64,000 bases of DNA. It comes from Siphonodentalium dalli. Taxonomy: Eukaryota; Mollusca; Scaphopoda; Gadilida; Siphonodentaliidae. Positions 1 through 12,821 of the stretch are shown here, piece after piece (the first letter of the stretch is position 1; the number at the start of each line of letters is the position of its first letter). The notes below the pieces were generated by a model. The model was not told the origin of the DNA. It saw only the letters and a program-made list of their open reading frames with translations, and searched no databases. A program made the translations under genes and the position numbers. Where the stretch lies: NCBI GenBank assembly GCA_032622095.1, contig CP136063.1:276825426-276889425 (forward strand). Reading direction: 5' to 3'.

Positions 1-300
1 CACCCGACCGCCAGTCCAGATCCACCCATATCATTCTTTGATGTTTTGTTGAAGTGTTTGGCCTATAGAACCAACCACCCGACCGCCAGTCCAGATCCAG
101 CCATATCATTCTTTGATGGTTTGTTAAGAGTGTTTGGCCTAGAACCAACCACCAGACCGCCAGTCCAGATCCACCCATATCATTCTTTGATGTTTTGTTG
201 ACAGTGTTTGGCCTAGAACCAACCACCCGACCGCCAGTCCAGATACACCCATATCATTCTTTGATGTTTTGTTAAAGTGTGTGGTATAAAGCCAACTACC
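1..300. repeat. Tandem repeat, period 74-75 bp
   Basis: Four copies of a unit starting cacccgaccgccagtccaga are present, at 1, 76, 150 and 224. Each contains atatcattctttgatg and a tgtttggcctag end. The array probably extends beyond the left edge. Confidence 0.95.
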
Positions 301-1400
301 AACACTACCCGGACGAATGTCCAGATAAGCACACTATTTGACGTATGCACGCAGTGTGTACCAGAACAATCATACCTGAATCGACTTAAAATTGCTTCGG
401 GAATTTCAATTTGTTATGCGGCAGTTACCTCATAAATGGACCCACCTCTCGTCGAAACATAACATTCGGATTCATTATCTGTATTGTTACCCAGAGCAAC
501 CCCCCCCCCCCCAATTGAGCTAGTACAAGTGAAGCGTTATATTTTACATCCAATATGCATACAATACTAATACTAGATTATATATTACCACTCGCCAATC
601 GTACCAAAAATACACAATGCAATGACAATCTATAAAGACAAAGTTCCTCTCGGCCAAGAAACAACCTCTGGTATCATAACCTCTGGAAGGCACAGCCAAT
701 TTTATATCTCAAAAGGTATCACCAAGTAAATACGGTTACATCGGCATTATGATTACACGTGTGCTTTATATTGTATCGGGCTTACGTTCCGTTTTGTATA
801 TAATGCATTTTAAATATGTTTCAAGTCAAGTCAACAGAACCACGCAGTCACTATGATTCCGCAAGCACAGATCCACAAACCTCACTCGTTGGTGGAAGGT
901 TGCAACATGCATGCTGTGAATAAACAGAGCGTCACCACATCTCTCCAACCGAGATCCACTGACTATTCGATCCAATGTTGTTGTGTGTCGTTGAGCCAAA
1001 ATTTCTGATATTTCATAACACATCTCTTGAATGTTGATATATATCAATATTGGTGTATATATACATAGAGAATAAAATGTGTTTCTCAGCAGATTCGGAA
1101 AATTATCTAAATAATAATGAGTGACGGAGAGCAGCGAGCGACTTTGTGCTAGTGAAAATAAACATTAATGTTGTCTCCGTCACCCATGAGATAATTTTCG
1201 GCACCAATTTAAACACTAAATTATGAGATTTTCTTTTTAGTATACGCGTTTTCAAAGAAATTTACCATTTACAACATTAATTTTTCTCATAACCGCTTTC
1301 AATCGATGTAACAAAGCCGACAGTCTGTCTACTTGGGACTAGTTGTATATTCTATTGATTACTTGGTCCAAAACCTCCATAAAAATATAACTATTGCAAC
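301..1400. other. No gene recognised
   Basis: AT-rich sequence with a 14-base C run near 500 and a small hairpin at about 1098-1199 (aaaattatct/agataatttt and gtgacggaga/tctccgtcac arms). No exon-like reading frame was recognised. Confidence 0.6.
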
Positions 1401-2990
1401 AGCAAGGTAACTAACTTGCGCCTGCGAGACAATCTTTCACATGCACGTTAGCTATCATGCAACTGCAATCGATTTATCTTAGCTTCAGTGCCAAGAATAT
1501 TTAGTAACTTTCACCTGCAAGTTAGCTATCTTTTACCTGAAAGTTAGGTATTTTGTACCTGAAAGTTAGGTATCTCGCCGGTGCATGCAAGTTATTGTCT
1601 TTCACCAGCAAGTTATCTATCTTGCAACTGCAAGTTAGTAATCTTGTACATGCACGTTATTATCTTGCACCTGCATGTTAGTCATTATTCCTAATAATCC
1701 TAGATAATTAACTTGCAGCTACAAACTACAGTAACTTGCAGGTGCAATATAAATAACTTGCAGCTGCAAGATAGTAACTTGCAAGTGCAATATAGCAAAC
1801 TTGCATGTGCAAGATCATAAATTGCAGCTGCAAGTTAACTAACTTGCAGATGGAAGTTAATAACTTTATAACTAGGTTCACATTGGAATCTGAAATAGTC
1901 CCACAGTGAGCTTATTTTTAAAAACAACTTTTTATTTAGTCAAATACTTTTAAATACAGATATTGAAAAACTAAAGCCGTTACCCCGAGTCACAACACCA
2001 CATTTGGTTGAAATCAGTCCAGGGGTTTGGGAGTAAATCCGAACAGACAGACAGACAGACAGACAGGCAGATCCTACTCTTTTATATATAGATGAAGGTG
2101 ATTATATGTGAGATTCATTGTTTTAGTTGGAAAGTTTGAGGCATACCAGTTGGAAAGTTTGAGGCATACCAGTTGGAAATTCCAACCCAAGGGGGCGGAT
2201 TAAAATGGTATGTCTGGACCACGTGAGTTTTGTCTGGCCAAGTGGGGGCGCAGGTGGAATTTTAGCTATCTTGCAACTGCAATCCATTTATCTTAGCTTC
2301 AGTGCCAAGAATATTTATTAACTTTCACCTGCAAGTTAGCTATCTTTTACCTGAAAGTTAGGTATCTTGCCGGTACAAGTTATTATCTTTCACCAGCAAT
2401 TTAGCTATCTTGCACAGGCAAGTTATCTATCTTGCACCTGCACGTTATTATTATTTTTATGCACCTAATACTCCAAGATAATTAACTTGCATGTGCAAGA
2501 TAATTAACTTGCAGCTACAAACTACAGTAACTTGCAGGTGCAATACAAATAACTTGCAGCTGCAAGATAGTAACTTGCAAGTGCAATATAGCAAACTGGC
2601 ATGTGCAAGATAATATATTGCAGTTGAAAGTTAACTAACTTCATAACTAGGTTAATATTGGAATCTGAAATAGGCCCACAATGAGCTTATTTTTAAAAAC
2701 AACTTTTTATTTAATCAAATACTTTTAAAAACAGATTAAAAAAAAAACTAACGCCGTTACACCGAGACACAACACCACATTTGGTTGAAATTGGTCCAGG
2801 GGTCTGGGAGAAAATCCGAACACACAGACAAACAGGCATATCCTATTAATTTATATATAGATGAAGGTGATTATATGTATAATTCATTATTTCAGATGGA
2901 AAGTTTGGGCCTACTAGTTGGAAAATACAACCCAAGTGGGCGGATTAAAATGATATGTCTGGAACACTTGAGTTTTGTCCATCATGGAGG
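1400..2990. repeat. Duplicated ~815-bp unit with AACTTGCAGCTGCAAG mini-palindromes
   Basis: Two head-to-tail units, about 1447-2260 and 2262-2990, share text from ttatcttagcttcagtgcca to gggcggattaaaatg. In each, the left half repeats cttgcacctgcaagttagc and the right half repeats its complement, aacttgcaggtgcaag. Each unit is thus a loose inverted repeat built of 20-25 bp pieces. A (cagacaga)n tract follows in the first unit. Confidence 0.9.
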
Positions 2991-2999
2991 CCATTTTTT

Positions 3000-3990
3000 A
3001 TATGGACCAGGTCTCTTGGATCGCCGTTATAGTAAATATGTTATCACGTGCCATCTTGTTTTCCGCTCGATTCGTTATGCCAATATCCAACCATTACAAA
3101 GCCAAAAATCCGACACCAAAATCCAATATGGCGGCCAAGATGGCCGCCGAAGTGTGATAATTTGCTTTTTTGTTTTGGTTGACATTTCCCCACTTTTTGT
3201 TTGTCTCTGTGGGAAAAGATGGCCATCTTAGCGTGATTTTATACATTTGTCGTATATAAGAGTCATTGAAGAACATACAGGGACCATAATATGCATTAAT
3301 CGCTGGATATTTTTGTCCGATATCACGTTTTCCCAAAATTCCGGTATAATCCGGTCAAAACCGAATCGACGCTGATAACGCAATGTCTGTTTCGAATCAA
3401 TGAATGTTATTGCTATCATAACAATACCCATGCATATATATGTAGCAGATACCCGGTCTAGGATTCCCCTTATACATGAGTTGAGGAATATTAACCCAAA
3501 TCCAAGATGGCGGCCAAATTGACCACCATAAATTGAAAAATCGCTGACTTTAACATCAGTGAGCGTATTGTCACGGCAACTCCATATATGCTCACTATTG
3601 TGAGTTGGGAACACTGAGGCGAAGAACTTTCCTTATTATATCACATCCAAATAAAAGCCCCACAAATCCAAAAATCCATCATATTCACATCATTGGGCAT
3701 TATTGTCGAGACAACTCCACCCATGATTACAGTTGAGTTGAAAATACTGAGGTGAAGTAATTACCTTATAAATATCTCATGCAAGAAATGGTTTTCCAAA
3801 TCGAAAATGATGGCCAAAATGGCGACAGAACTTTGAAAACACGCCGCCATTCCTTTACTTTCTTAAAATGGACGTTATTGTTACGCGAATTATATCTACA
3901 ATTACATGTTGATATTGAACATTGATATGAAGTATTCAAGATGGCGGCTAAACTGGCGGTTAGAAATAGAAAAGAAGTCGACATTTTCAC
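3000..3990. repeat. Repeat relic rich in AAGATGGCGGCC motifs
   Basis: The motifs atggcggccaagatggccgc (3128), ccaagatggcggcc (3502), gatggccaaaatggcg (3809) and caagatggcggct (3938) recur in similar contexts. This suggests a degraded tandem or dispersed repeat. Open frames here are artefacts of that repetition. Confidence 0.65.
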
Positions 3991-5018
3991 TTAATGTTAC
4001 TCTCACAATATCGATATGTATGGACGACACGGTACATAAGCCATTAATAACCATTCTCCACTAAGCGCCGATAATGACCTAACCGTATAGTTGCGCGGAA
4101 TATTCATATCAGAACAATTACCTGATAACAGATTATAATTTGCCACGTCCATAATTATTTGGACCACCTTCAATTTATTTGTCTGATAAATCTGGGTGGC
4201 TTATACCGACAAAGTATTCAACACTTTCTGGGAGAACGGTACCTCTAATCATAACGTTTCAAACAATTCATTTTCCGGTGTCTAGCTTACAATTTTTAAA
4301 TATTTGCTAAATATGATATTTGTGCGTCATCTTGAACTAGGAAGGCATATGACCGATGATTATACAAGCTTATATATAATAATCCCCATGATATAAGGAT
4401 TCTAATAGTGTGGTTTATATATGTCAAAAGTGGTGCCGTTCGAGTAAGGGGTGCACGGAAGGGGAGAGAGTCACCAAAATTGATAAAAATAATTTTAGCG
4501 CCGAGGGGCCATCTAGATGGCACCAAATGGGTCTATACTAGGGGTAACTTTTTACGAGAAAGATAATGATGCGGGTTAGAATGTTCTAACGTGACGCCGT
4601 TGTTGTCAGGGGCAGAAAAAAGGGGAGGGCAGAAAAAATGTTTGTCATAATACGCAGTTGTAAATGAATAAATACTTCTTTATTGGTGGAACAGATCAAT
4701 CGCGATAAACAAAATGACAATCGACAAGGTGAGCCACTACTTATATTCCATGTTTAAGAATAATGTTTTGTGATGCTATTTGGTTATACAATTTATGAGA
4801 ATACTTGTAACACTTTGAGCAAGAATATCCTCTATTCCCACCAAATATCCACAGCATGCAGAGGGTTTCACATCATTTTAATCTGGACAACGCCGGGTAT
4901 TCCTGCTAGTTAACTATATACAATTATATATACCGTAGAAGTCTTGACTTTTGACCTGTATATAGTGATTATATTCACTATATACTATATTTTCACATAG
5001 TGCGCATAAGATTGTCCA
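3991..5018. other. No gene recognised
   Basis: AT-rich unique-looking sequence. No conserved protein, RNA gene or strong inverted repeat was seen. Confidence 0.55.
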
Positions 5019-5080
5019 CTTATAAATGGACAATCCTTACCTAAAATGGTCATTAATAAATGGACAATCCAACCACGCGT

Positions 5081-5516
5081 GGCACGCGAGCTTGGGATTG
5101 TCCACTAAATCACGACATATATCGATAATCCTGCATGTTAGCTTCATATTAAATCTGAAGGGTAATAACTCTATAAAGAATGTAACTTTACTAAATAACG
5201 GAGATTTGTATGAGAAATTTACAACACCACATCAGATATATAAGTCAAATTCTTCCCTTGGGTGGGTGGGCTTGGGGGGAGGTTTGGGGTACGCTCTTTA
5301 AAAACACTTCTTCGAATATTTCCGTTATTTCGTCAAAAATTCTTCTTCAAATATCTCCGTTATTTCGTCAAAAACACTTCTTCTCATACAAATCACCGTT
5401 ATTTAGTAAATTAACATTCTTTATAGAGTTATTGCCCTTCATATTAAATACGAAGCTAACATGCAGGATTAGCTATACATGTCTTCATTTAGTGGACAAT
5501 CCCAAGCTCGCGTGCC
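5081..5516. mobile_element. Foldback MITE, ~138-bp inverted arms
   Basis: The left arm (5081-5219) begins ggcacgcgagcttgggattg and contains ctgcatgttagcttcat and ataacggagatttgta. The right arm (5379-5516) is its near-complement, ending caatcccaagctcgcgtgcc. The spacer holds tandem ttcttcaaatatctccgtta blocks. Related sequence with the taacggagatttg motif recurs near 54003. Confidence 0.85.
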
Positions 5517-5899
5517 CCAACAATGTCAAAGAACCACCAGTGTTAAAACGTATTTACGTCCGCGAAAGGGCGACGGATTGCGGTTGGACGTAATCGCGTA
5601 ACTAGACAATAATAGTGTAAACTAAATTACCTCATATGCGAGACCCACCGGACGGGAAAACACGGTACAATGCGGAAATTGCGCAGTAAATTGAGCTTCA
5701 TAGATACAAAAATTAGGCAGATTCGAATATATACGAATCGGAGAGTCGATTCGGTATCGATCCCGACTCTGAACGCCGATGTCGACACCGAATCGAATCT
5801 TCGAAGCTCCGCATGGCCCTATTTCGAAGGTTGCTAGCTGTCTCATTCCCTTGGACGGATGCCTATATATCTGCTATGGAGAAGACCATAATGTACTGA

Positions 5900-6205
5900 C
5901 TACCCACACTTCTTGACCATGATCCTAAGCAATCTGTGACGTCCCACAATCGTCTCGTCGAAGAGCTCACAACAGAGAAGAACAATAATTGCGGTGCTAG
6001 TTTGTGGACATGCGCAGTGATAGTGGGAATGAAATTGGACCACGTTATAGGTTACATTGAAGTAATTATTTCCCATAGGCCTCAGTGTTAACATATAATG
6101 GCATGCAGCCCTGACTATCCATGAATTGTGATAAATGAGTACATGATCACCAGGATTGGCATCTGCGCAAAGTTTCTGCATGAAAAAAATCATATCGCCA
6201 GGCAT
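5900..6205 (-). CDS. Unrecognised open frame, possible exon or relic
   Basis: A 101-codon open frame on the minus strand. The first two thirds have a protein-like composition (for example DANPGDHVLIYHNSW and NNYFNVTYNVVQFHSHYHC). I cannot assign a family. It lies 94 bp downstream of another open frame on the same strand, so the two may be exons or pieces of one old gene or transposon. Splice sites are not clear, and it may be chance. Confidence 0.2.
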   Translation of the reverse strand: MPGDMIFFMQKLCADANPGDHVLIYHNSWIVRAACHYMLTLRPMGNNYFNVTYNVVQFHSHYHCACPQTSTAIIVLLCCELFDETIVGRHRLLRIMVKKCG

Positions 6206-6299
6206 GGAATGTACCTTTAAATTTGGGATTTATAATCTAGAGTCAGAATTGCATGAAAAAAATATTGACATTTTTTACCTCACACCAAAAATATTCAAT

Positions 6300-6653
6300 C
6301 TAGGAACCACGTGCTTTACAATGTGCCAATAATGTTTTGTTTGGAGTCTGAAATTTCAAGAGGAGTGATTGCATGTATTTTATATGTTTAAATATCGAAA
6401 CTACTATTAACCAACCAGAGCCCATAATTTTTTTAATTCTCTCCTGCATCTTGGTCCAAAATCCGTTGGAGGGCGCTACCAATCGAATTACTTCACTGTG
6501 ACCTAAACACCACCCTACGCCAGGTGTATGTTTCAGATATAGAATGCCATGCGTGTCTGTGACTTTGGTGTGGTAAGGTTGTATTTCCACACCCGTTTCG
6601 AAGCCGTTCTGAATCAACTGGACCAGACGTATAATTTTGTCTGGATAATACAT
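6300..6653 (-). CDS. Unrecognised open frame, possible exon or relic
   Basis: A 117-codon minus-strand frame. Residues 1-78 look coding in composition (YYPDKIIRLVQLIQNGFETG, HGILYLKHTPGVGWCLGHSE, NGFWTKMQERIKKIM). The tail looks like read-through. An in-frame TAG sits just before the first ATG and a possible AG acceptor (gatag) abuts it, so an internal exon starting there is conceivable. No family was recognised, and no transposase motif is visible. Confidence 0.25.
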   Translation of the reverse strand: MYYPDKIIRLVQLIQNGFETGVEIQPYHTKVTDTHGILYLKHTPGVGWCLGHSEVIRLVAPSNGFWTKMQERIKKIMGSGWLIVVSIFKHIKYMQSLLLKFQTPNKTLLAHCKARGS

Positions 6654-6804
6654 ATGCTATCCTCTCCCAGAACAGACGGATGGGCTAAGGTATAATGTCT
6701 TTATAGAATAAAGGTATGCGTTGTTGTTGTTGTTGTTATCATCCTCTCTCAGGGTTAGTGTCAGTATGTAGGCGGTATTATTCAAGAATCTGTTAGGAAC
6801 TGTG

Positions 6805-9343
6805 GTATGGGCGGCCATTCGGTCGGAAATTACATGAAATAAAAGTTAATGGTGGTTTGTGAAAACAATTACATGCATCGCACATTCAATAGCAATCTAT
6901 TTCAAACCAATAGTCTCCATTTTCAAACCAATAGTCGTTCGTTGATTCAATAAGAGACAATTCCGTTTTAATAGATATATATTCATAATCAATGTTGACC
7001 GATGCAGAATTAATGTTCTATTTTAATTTAATAGTATTCATTATTCAACTAATATCTAATAACAGACAATTAGTACAGCTATCGCACATTCAATAAACGT
7101 ACATTTCGTTTCAATAGCCATATTTACTTAATCAGTAGACATATATCAAACCAATAGATGATTTCCCACGATCAATGATTATCGTTATCAAACGAATAGA
7201 TCTTATTGTATAACTAATAACTTATTGTAAAACTAATAACTAAAACCGTAATTAACTTGTTGTAAAATTAATAGACCTTATTGTAAAATTAATAGACATT
7301 ATTGTAAAATTAATAACTTATTGTAAAACTAATAACTAAAACCGTAATTAACTTACTGTAAAACTAATAACTTATTGTAAAACTAATATACCTTATTGTA
7401 AAACTAATAACTTATTGTAAAACTAATAACTAAAACCGTAATTAACGATAGAGGTCTCTGGTGAAGAAACTTTGTTCATGTGACGTCTGAAATATATAAA
7501 TAAACATGGGAATTCCCAATGTAATATCGGTTTGACGATTTACAGTAGGTCCCTTAGCGGAAGTCCCCGAATTCGCGGACGTCCCCTAACATGGGCGAAA
7601 TATGTTGATGTTAATGAGGGAACGGGTGCGTATATGTCAATTGATACGTATTTTAAAGAACTAACGACACGATAATCATAATAGTGGTTTGTTCTATCAA
7701 TTATATGCGCCGAGTTCACTTGGTGCAAATCAAACGACGATAAATATTCGCTATATAGATATGTCCTCGTATGCCAGAAGGACTCCTTAAATTTGTGAAT
7801 AATATGAAGAATATAAGTCAATCAAATAATATTATTCATTAGCTAGCGCATATGTATATAATCCCGCAATTTATAATCCCGCATGCCAGCGATATGAGTC
7901 AGAATGCATTCTATCATTATGTAATATATAAAGTGCATATAATAGTATTGAGTTTATGCATCAACCTAGCTATACACCCACTGCCCTTTTCGAACGCCGG
8001 CTTTCTGTCGTGTTGTGGCGCATCCCGGGTGCAGGACTTCCGTACGCCGTCGAGATAATATTCCGGATGCCGGCTGCTGGGTCTTTTTATATACAGAAAT
8101 TTAATTAGGACTCAACCTCACCAAAGGTTAAGCAGATCCTATATAGACTCTATATAGGTGTGTTTGATTATCAAAGTCTGGCCAAACATGTCATATTAAA
8201 TATGTGATTCGTGTTCATATATTGCACACAAAATAACACAACTATTTACTGGTCAATAGATGTCTAGTTTCAATTAATAACGTCTTCTTTGGCTGAATCC
8301 TCTTAGCTAACACTATTCCGCATGCCGTCCCTCTGTTATGAGTATTCCGGGTGCTAATGAATAATATTATTTGATTGACTTAATAAATAACATCTAATAA
8401 ATATTCTTCATCTTATTCACAAATTTAAGGAGTCCTTCTGGCACACGAGGACATATAGATCTATATATAATGAATATTTATCGTCGTTTGATTTGCACCA
8501 AGTGAACTCGGCGCATATAATTGATAGAACAAACCACTATTATGATGATCGTGTCCTTATTTGTTTAAAATACGTATCAATTGACATATACGCACCCGTT
8601 CCCTCGTTAAAATCAACATATTTCGACCATGTTAGGGGTTCTCCGATAATTCGGGGACCTCCGCAAAGGGACCTACTGCTAATCGTCACACCGACATGAC
8701 ATTGGGAATTCCCATGTTTATTTATATATTTCTGACGTCACATGGACAAAGTTTCTTCACCAGAGACCTCTAGCGTTAATTCGGGTTTTATTTATTAGTT
8801 TTACAATAAGTTATTAGTTTTACAATAAGGTCTATTAGTTTTACAATAAGTTATTAGTTTTACAACAAGGTATATTAATTTTACAACAAGGTATATTAAA
8901 GTTATTTGTTTTACAATAAGTTAATTACGGTTTTAGTTATTAGTTTTGTAATAAGTTATTAGTTTTACAATAAGGTCTATTAGTTTGATAACGATAATTT
9001 GATAACGATAATCATTGATCGTGGGAAATCGTCTATTGGTTTGAAATATGTCTATTGATTAAGAAAATATGGCTATTGAAACGGAATGTACGTTTATTGA
9101 ATATGCGATAACTGTACTAATTGTCTGTTATTAGATCTTAGTTGAACAATGAATACTATTAAATTAAAATAGAACATTAATTCTGCATCGGTCAACATTG
9201 ATTATGAATCTATATCTATTAAAACGGAATTGTCTCTCATTGAATCCAATAACGACTATTGGTTTGAAAATGGAGACTATTGGTTTTCACAACCACCATT
9301 AACTTATATTTCATGTAATTTCCGACCGAATGGCCGCCCATAC
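6805..9343. mobile_element. Large foldback element with ~1-kb arms
   Basis: The left arm runs from gtatgggcggccattcggtc (6805) to about 7843. The right arm runs from about 8355 to gaccgaatggccgcccatac (9343) and is its reverse complement with scattered differences. Shared landmarks include gaggtctctggtgaagaaac, gggaattcccaatgt, gggaacgggtgcgtatatg and ccgagttcacttggtgcaaa. Each arm has an internal (taataacttattgtaaaac)n array. The ~510-bp centre (7844-8354) has no transposase-like frame. This resembles foldback-type DNA transposons. Length and terminal match fit a single non-autonomous element. Confidence 0.93.
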
Positions 9344-9349
9344 AGATCA

Positions 9350-9545
9350 CATTATATAAAATATATGCCATAGTATATACCATTTGAAAGAGGAAGATCC
9401 AAAACATTGTGTGATCATGTTGTTTTTGTTGAGGTACCGGCGTGTTTTCTGTGCTTTAGTTTATTCTGAACTCTACTGCAAATGGAAGGGGAATAACTCT
9501 ATATCTTAGGTTGAATTCTTTTGCATTCTGGGAGCGAAACTGGGG
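9350..9545. mobile_element. Fragment of the AGGCCCACTT MITE family
   Basis: The sequence cagatcacattatataaaa, the ataccatttgaaagaggaag core and ggaaggggaataactctat match the interior of elements at 29321, 41117 and 54094. The terminal repeats are missing. Confidence 0.75.
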
Positions 9546-9720
9546 GAATGTTTCTATGATTTCAGCTATTTTCTGTTACTCTATGGGTTCCTTCTGTCAT
9601 TCAGATGTTCCAAAATGGTGATGAATTATAGCATTTTAATCATATTTTATGTCAAAGATTGTTATTAGAATCAATGCACTATAAACAAAGCAATCGGTGT
9701 CTCGAACATTAAAGGGGCCT

Positions 9721-10183
9721 TTAAGCCTTTACCCAACAGAACGGCCCTGTGCCAATGCATTCTCTTATATATGCGAGTCGACCATAGGTCGCCTCGCATA
9801 TATAATAGGAATGCATTGGCTTAACACATATTAAAAATGATAAAATTGTCAAAGAATGTAGAAAAATATTATAAAAAAATTAAAAAATGTAAGAAAAAAT
9901 TAAAAAATTGTTAAAGAATGTGAGAGAAAAATGGTAAAAAGTGTTAAAAAAGATTTTTTAGGCCAATGCATTCTCTTATATATGCGAGGCGACCTATGGT
10001 CGACTCGCATATATAAGAGAATGCATTGGCACAGGGCATAACTGTAACCATCACCCTGTGGTCAATGAGCCGGTTCCAATGATATCCTTATTTGTATGGT
10101 TCTATTGAGACAGACCGAAGATATTTTAGGCTGTTGAAGCATAATTTGGGCGTTTTTGGCCGTTTTGTTGGGTAAAGGGTTAA
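9721..10183. mobile_element. piggyBac-like MITE (family CCCTTTACCCAACA) with two hairpins
   Basis: Terminal inverted repeats cctttacccaacagaacggc and ggccgttttgttgggtaaag are bounded by TTAA at both ends. Inside lie two ~70-bp hairpins (9751-9820 and 9962-10030), reverse complements of each other, separated by an A-rich spacer. TTAA target sites with C-rich ends starting CCC fit the piggyBac superfamily. No transposase is present. Confidence 0.9.
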
Positions 10184-11076
10184 GCCTGTGCAATTGAACT
10201 CACGATCACGAAACAGAACAAACAAAATTTCGGGAACCTGGGTAGACTAATAATACGTTAGGAGTTAGTAATTCTGGTAATTCATACCAGAGCGCAATCG
10301 GCAAACCTCGGTAATTTCCGTATTATAGCAAATAGAAGTATTTCGCAAGAACGATACTCCGAGAAGTTGCGATTGACCAGAGCGTTGACCGAATTGGAGG
10401 GAGGTGCAGGGGTGTGTAGACATGTGTGACTGGAGGGAGTTTATGGGGTGTCCAATTTTAATTTCAGATGCACCCCTTTTGCACCTGACCGAAACTTCCA
10501 ATTGACTATTTTATTTGGACGCCCTTTGGTTTGCACATTGCAACTGGTTCCTCAAACTGTTCAACCGGGTTGATTTTTTGCAATTTTCAAGCTAACACCC
10601 CATATGGATGGAGAATTTTCAAGTGATGGCCGTTTCAGTCCAAAATTTGATCGAAATTATGGAAATAGTTTTAATTTGGTAATCGCAGTTGGCAAAATCA
10701 AATTATCAGAACAATTAAACCTATTCCAGGTCTCAATTTTTCAACTTGTATTGTATCACACAAGAGCTTCCCTATATATCATGTTGAGACACGATGAATA
10801 AAGTTTTACCACTGTTAGCTCACCCCACATAACACACCATCGTGTCGCAATTCATGACCATGGGACGCATTTGAGGCATGATTATGGAAACAAGATTAAT
10901 AGTTTCAAATTTTAATATTTTGAACTGTACATCATCTATTATCTATACACAATATATGACAATACTATGAGACATGTGGTTGCCGTTGTACCGCGGAATA
11001 AATATAGATACAGTGGTGTATTTACAGGAATGATCAAAGCTTAGACTGAGTGGCCAGGTAGTTAATTTAAAGTGAC
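10184..11076. other. No gene recognised
   Basis: Unique-looking sequence with short open frames on both strands. None has conserved motifs. Confidence 0.5.
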
Positions 11077-11347
11077 TTAACCCTTTCATGGCTGGAGCTT
11101 CCTGAAATTTGCGAAAAACCCTTTGCCAATGCACTATCTTATATATGCGAGTCTCCCATAGGGAGCCTTGCATATATAAGAGAATGCATTGGCCTAACAA
11201 TATTTACCTCGACATTGTAAGCCAGTGCATTCTCTTATATATGTCAGGCTTCCTATGGTATATAGACTCGTATATATAAGACTATGCACTGGCGCGGGAT
11301 ATTTAATGTTGCACCATGCAGCGCAGCTCCCGTCATGAAAGGGTCAA
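11077..11347. mobile_element. TTAA MITE (family CCCTTTCATGACGGGAGC) with two hairpins
   Basis: It begins TTAA-ccctttcatggctggagc and ends gcgcagctcccgtcatgaaa, then gggtcaa (right TTAA mutated to TCAA). Two degenerate hairpins of the CCAATGCATT type occupy 11123-11193 and 11222-11293. Confidence 0.88.
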
Positions 11348-11456
11348 GGCCATCGAATTGGGTTCATTCGAAGTAACTCAAATTTTACAAAGTCTGTGAA
11401 ACAACTATCCTCCGCAAGCAAATTAATGTAATTATAGCTCGACTTTGTTCTTATTT

Positions 11457-11700
11457 TCATGATTAATTAGAGTATATTACATGATTAATTAGAGGATATT
11501 ACATGATTAATTAGAGGATATTACATGGTTGGTTAATTAGAGGATATTACATGGTTGGTTTGATATCAGGACCGATATCATCGCTGGCATATTAACCTGA
11601 GACCGAAGGTCGAAAGCTGATATGAGGTTACCGAGGGCTGATATGAGGTTACCGAGGGCTGATATCAAGCCTAATATCAAACAACTCAAGTAATATCCTA
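11457..11700. repeat. Short tandem repeats, 22 bp and longer
   Basis: Three to four copies of a 22-bp unit gattaattagaggatattac are followed by two copies of gctgatatgaggttaccgag. Both are flanked by inverted gatatcagg/cctaatatc text. Confidence 0.85.
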
Positions 11701-12821
11701 TTTATTAATTATATCTCTTCTTAGTAACTGACAACTCGTTCCAATGAATGACATCACAAAAATCGACATCTAAATACACATTATTTTTTATCAGTGAAGT
11801 AGATTTACGGCATGTTTAAAACCATATTACTCGGATTTGTGGTGTCGTAAAATGATATTATTCGAATTGGTGATATCTTAAAATGATATTACTCGGTTTA
11901 AGGGGAAATTGAAGAGATATTCACATAGTTCGACAACAGGTCATATCTAAAATAAACTAACAAGGAACGCTCTTTATTGTTCCATGCCGAAGACTATTTG
12001 GTACCTAAACATTCTAAATTCGATCACTTAAATTAATATTTGTGTTGGGGACCAAACTTAATAAAAGCCCCTGGGCTTGTTGTTTAATCCACTTTCCAGT
12101 TCATCTATCTACACTTTATTGTCAAAACTTTTGTTAAATGTTCATATCTGTTGAATGTATTAGCAGCATTAGTTTGCCATAACAGCATCATAGCAATTCG
12201 GCAGGATCCAACCGCATCACAGCACATTAGCAGGACCACTTCGTATAATGAACTACTCTTGGTAAGAATTACGAATCGCTAATCGGCCGGTCCAAATCCC
12301 TTTTTGCAGTATTGGCGACGACGAGTCCGCTTGTGAGAAATTCGTGTCGCTGAATTTTGTTGCCATTCGCGGTAAGGTGATATGGTTCTGTTTAGCGTGA
12401 TTATGCTGCATTTAACTATATGATGCATATGTGAGCTTTGTTGCAAACCCGAAACCGTATTATAATTACATATATGGCAAAACGACTGATATACAGAACA
12501 CAAGTTCTAGTGACGTAGTACCCTATTCATAATTCTTATCAGTATAGTTGTTCATTGTGCGAATGGTGTCTAATATAATGTTCAGTTCTGGACGATAGAA
12601 GATACAGAAGAAATTTTTTAACCTGGCTACTGTCTCGACAATATACCAGTCAATATATCACGAAATACACTATCGTGTATATTAGCGAGGTTTAAATTCG
12701 TCGATGTGAAATTCTAAATTCAAGATCTGCGTAGCGGGCAAACTCTTCCAGCGAAAACGGCACACTATAACCAGTCTAATGATAACATTAGTCGCACGCA
12801 ATACGGTATGCATAAATCTTA
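11701..12821. other. No gene recognised
   Basis: AT-rich sequence with a few imperfect repeats (aaaatgatattactcgg occurs with variants near 11830-11900). No coding signal was seen. Confidence 0.5.
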
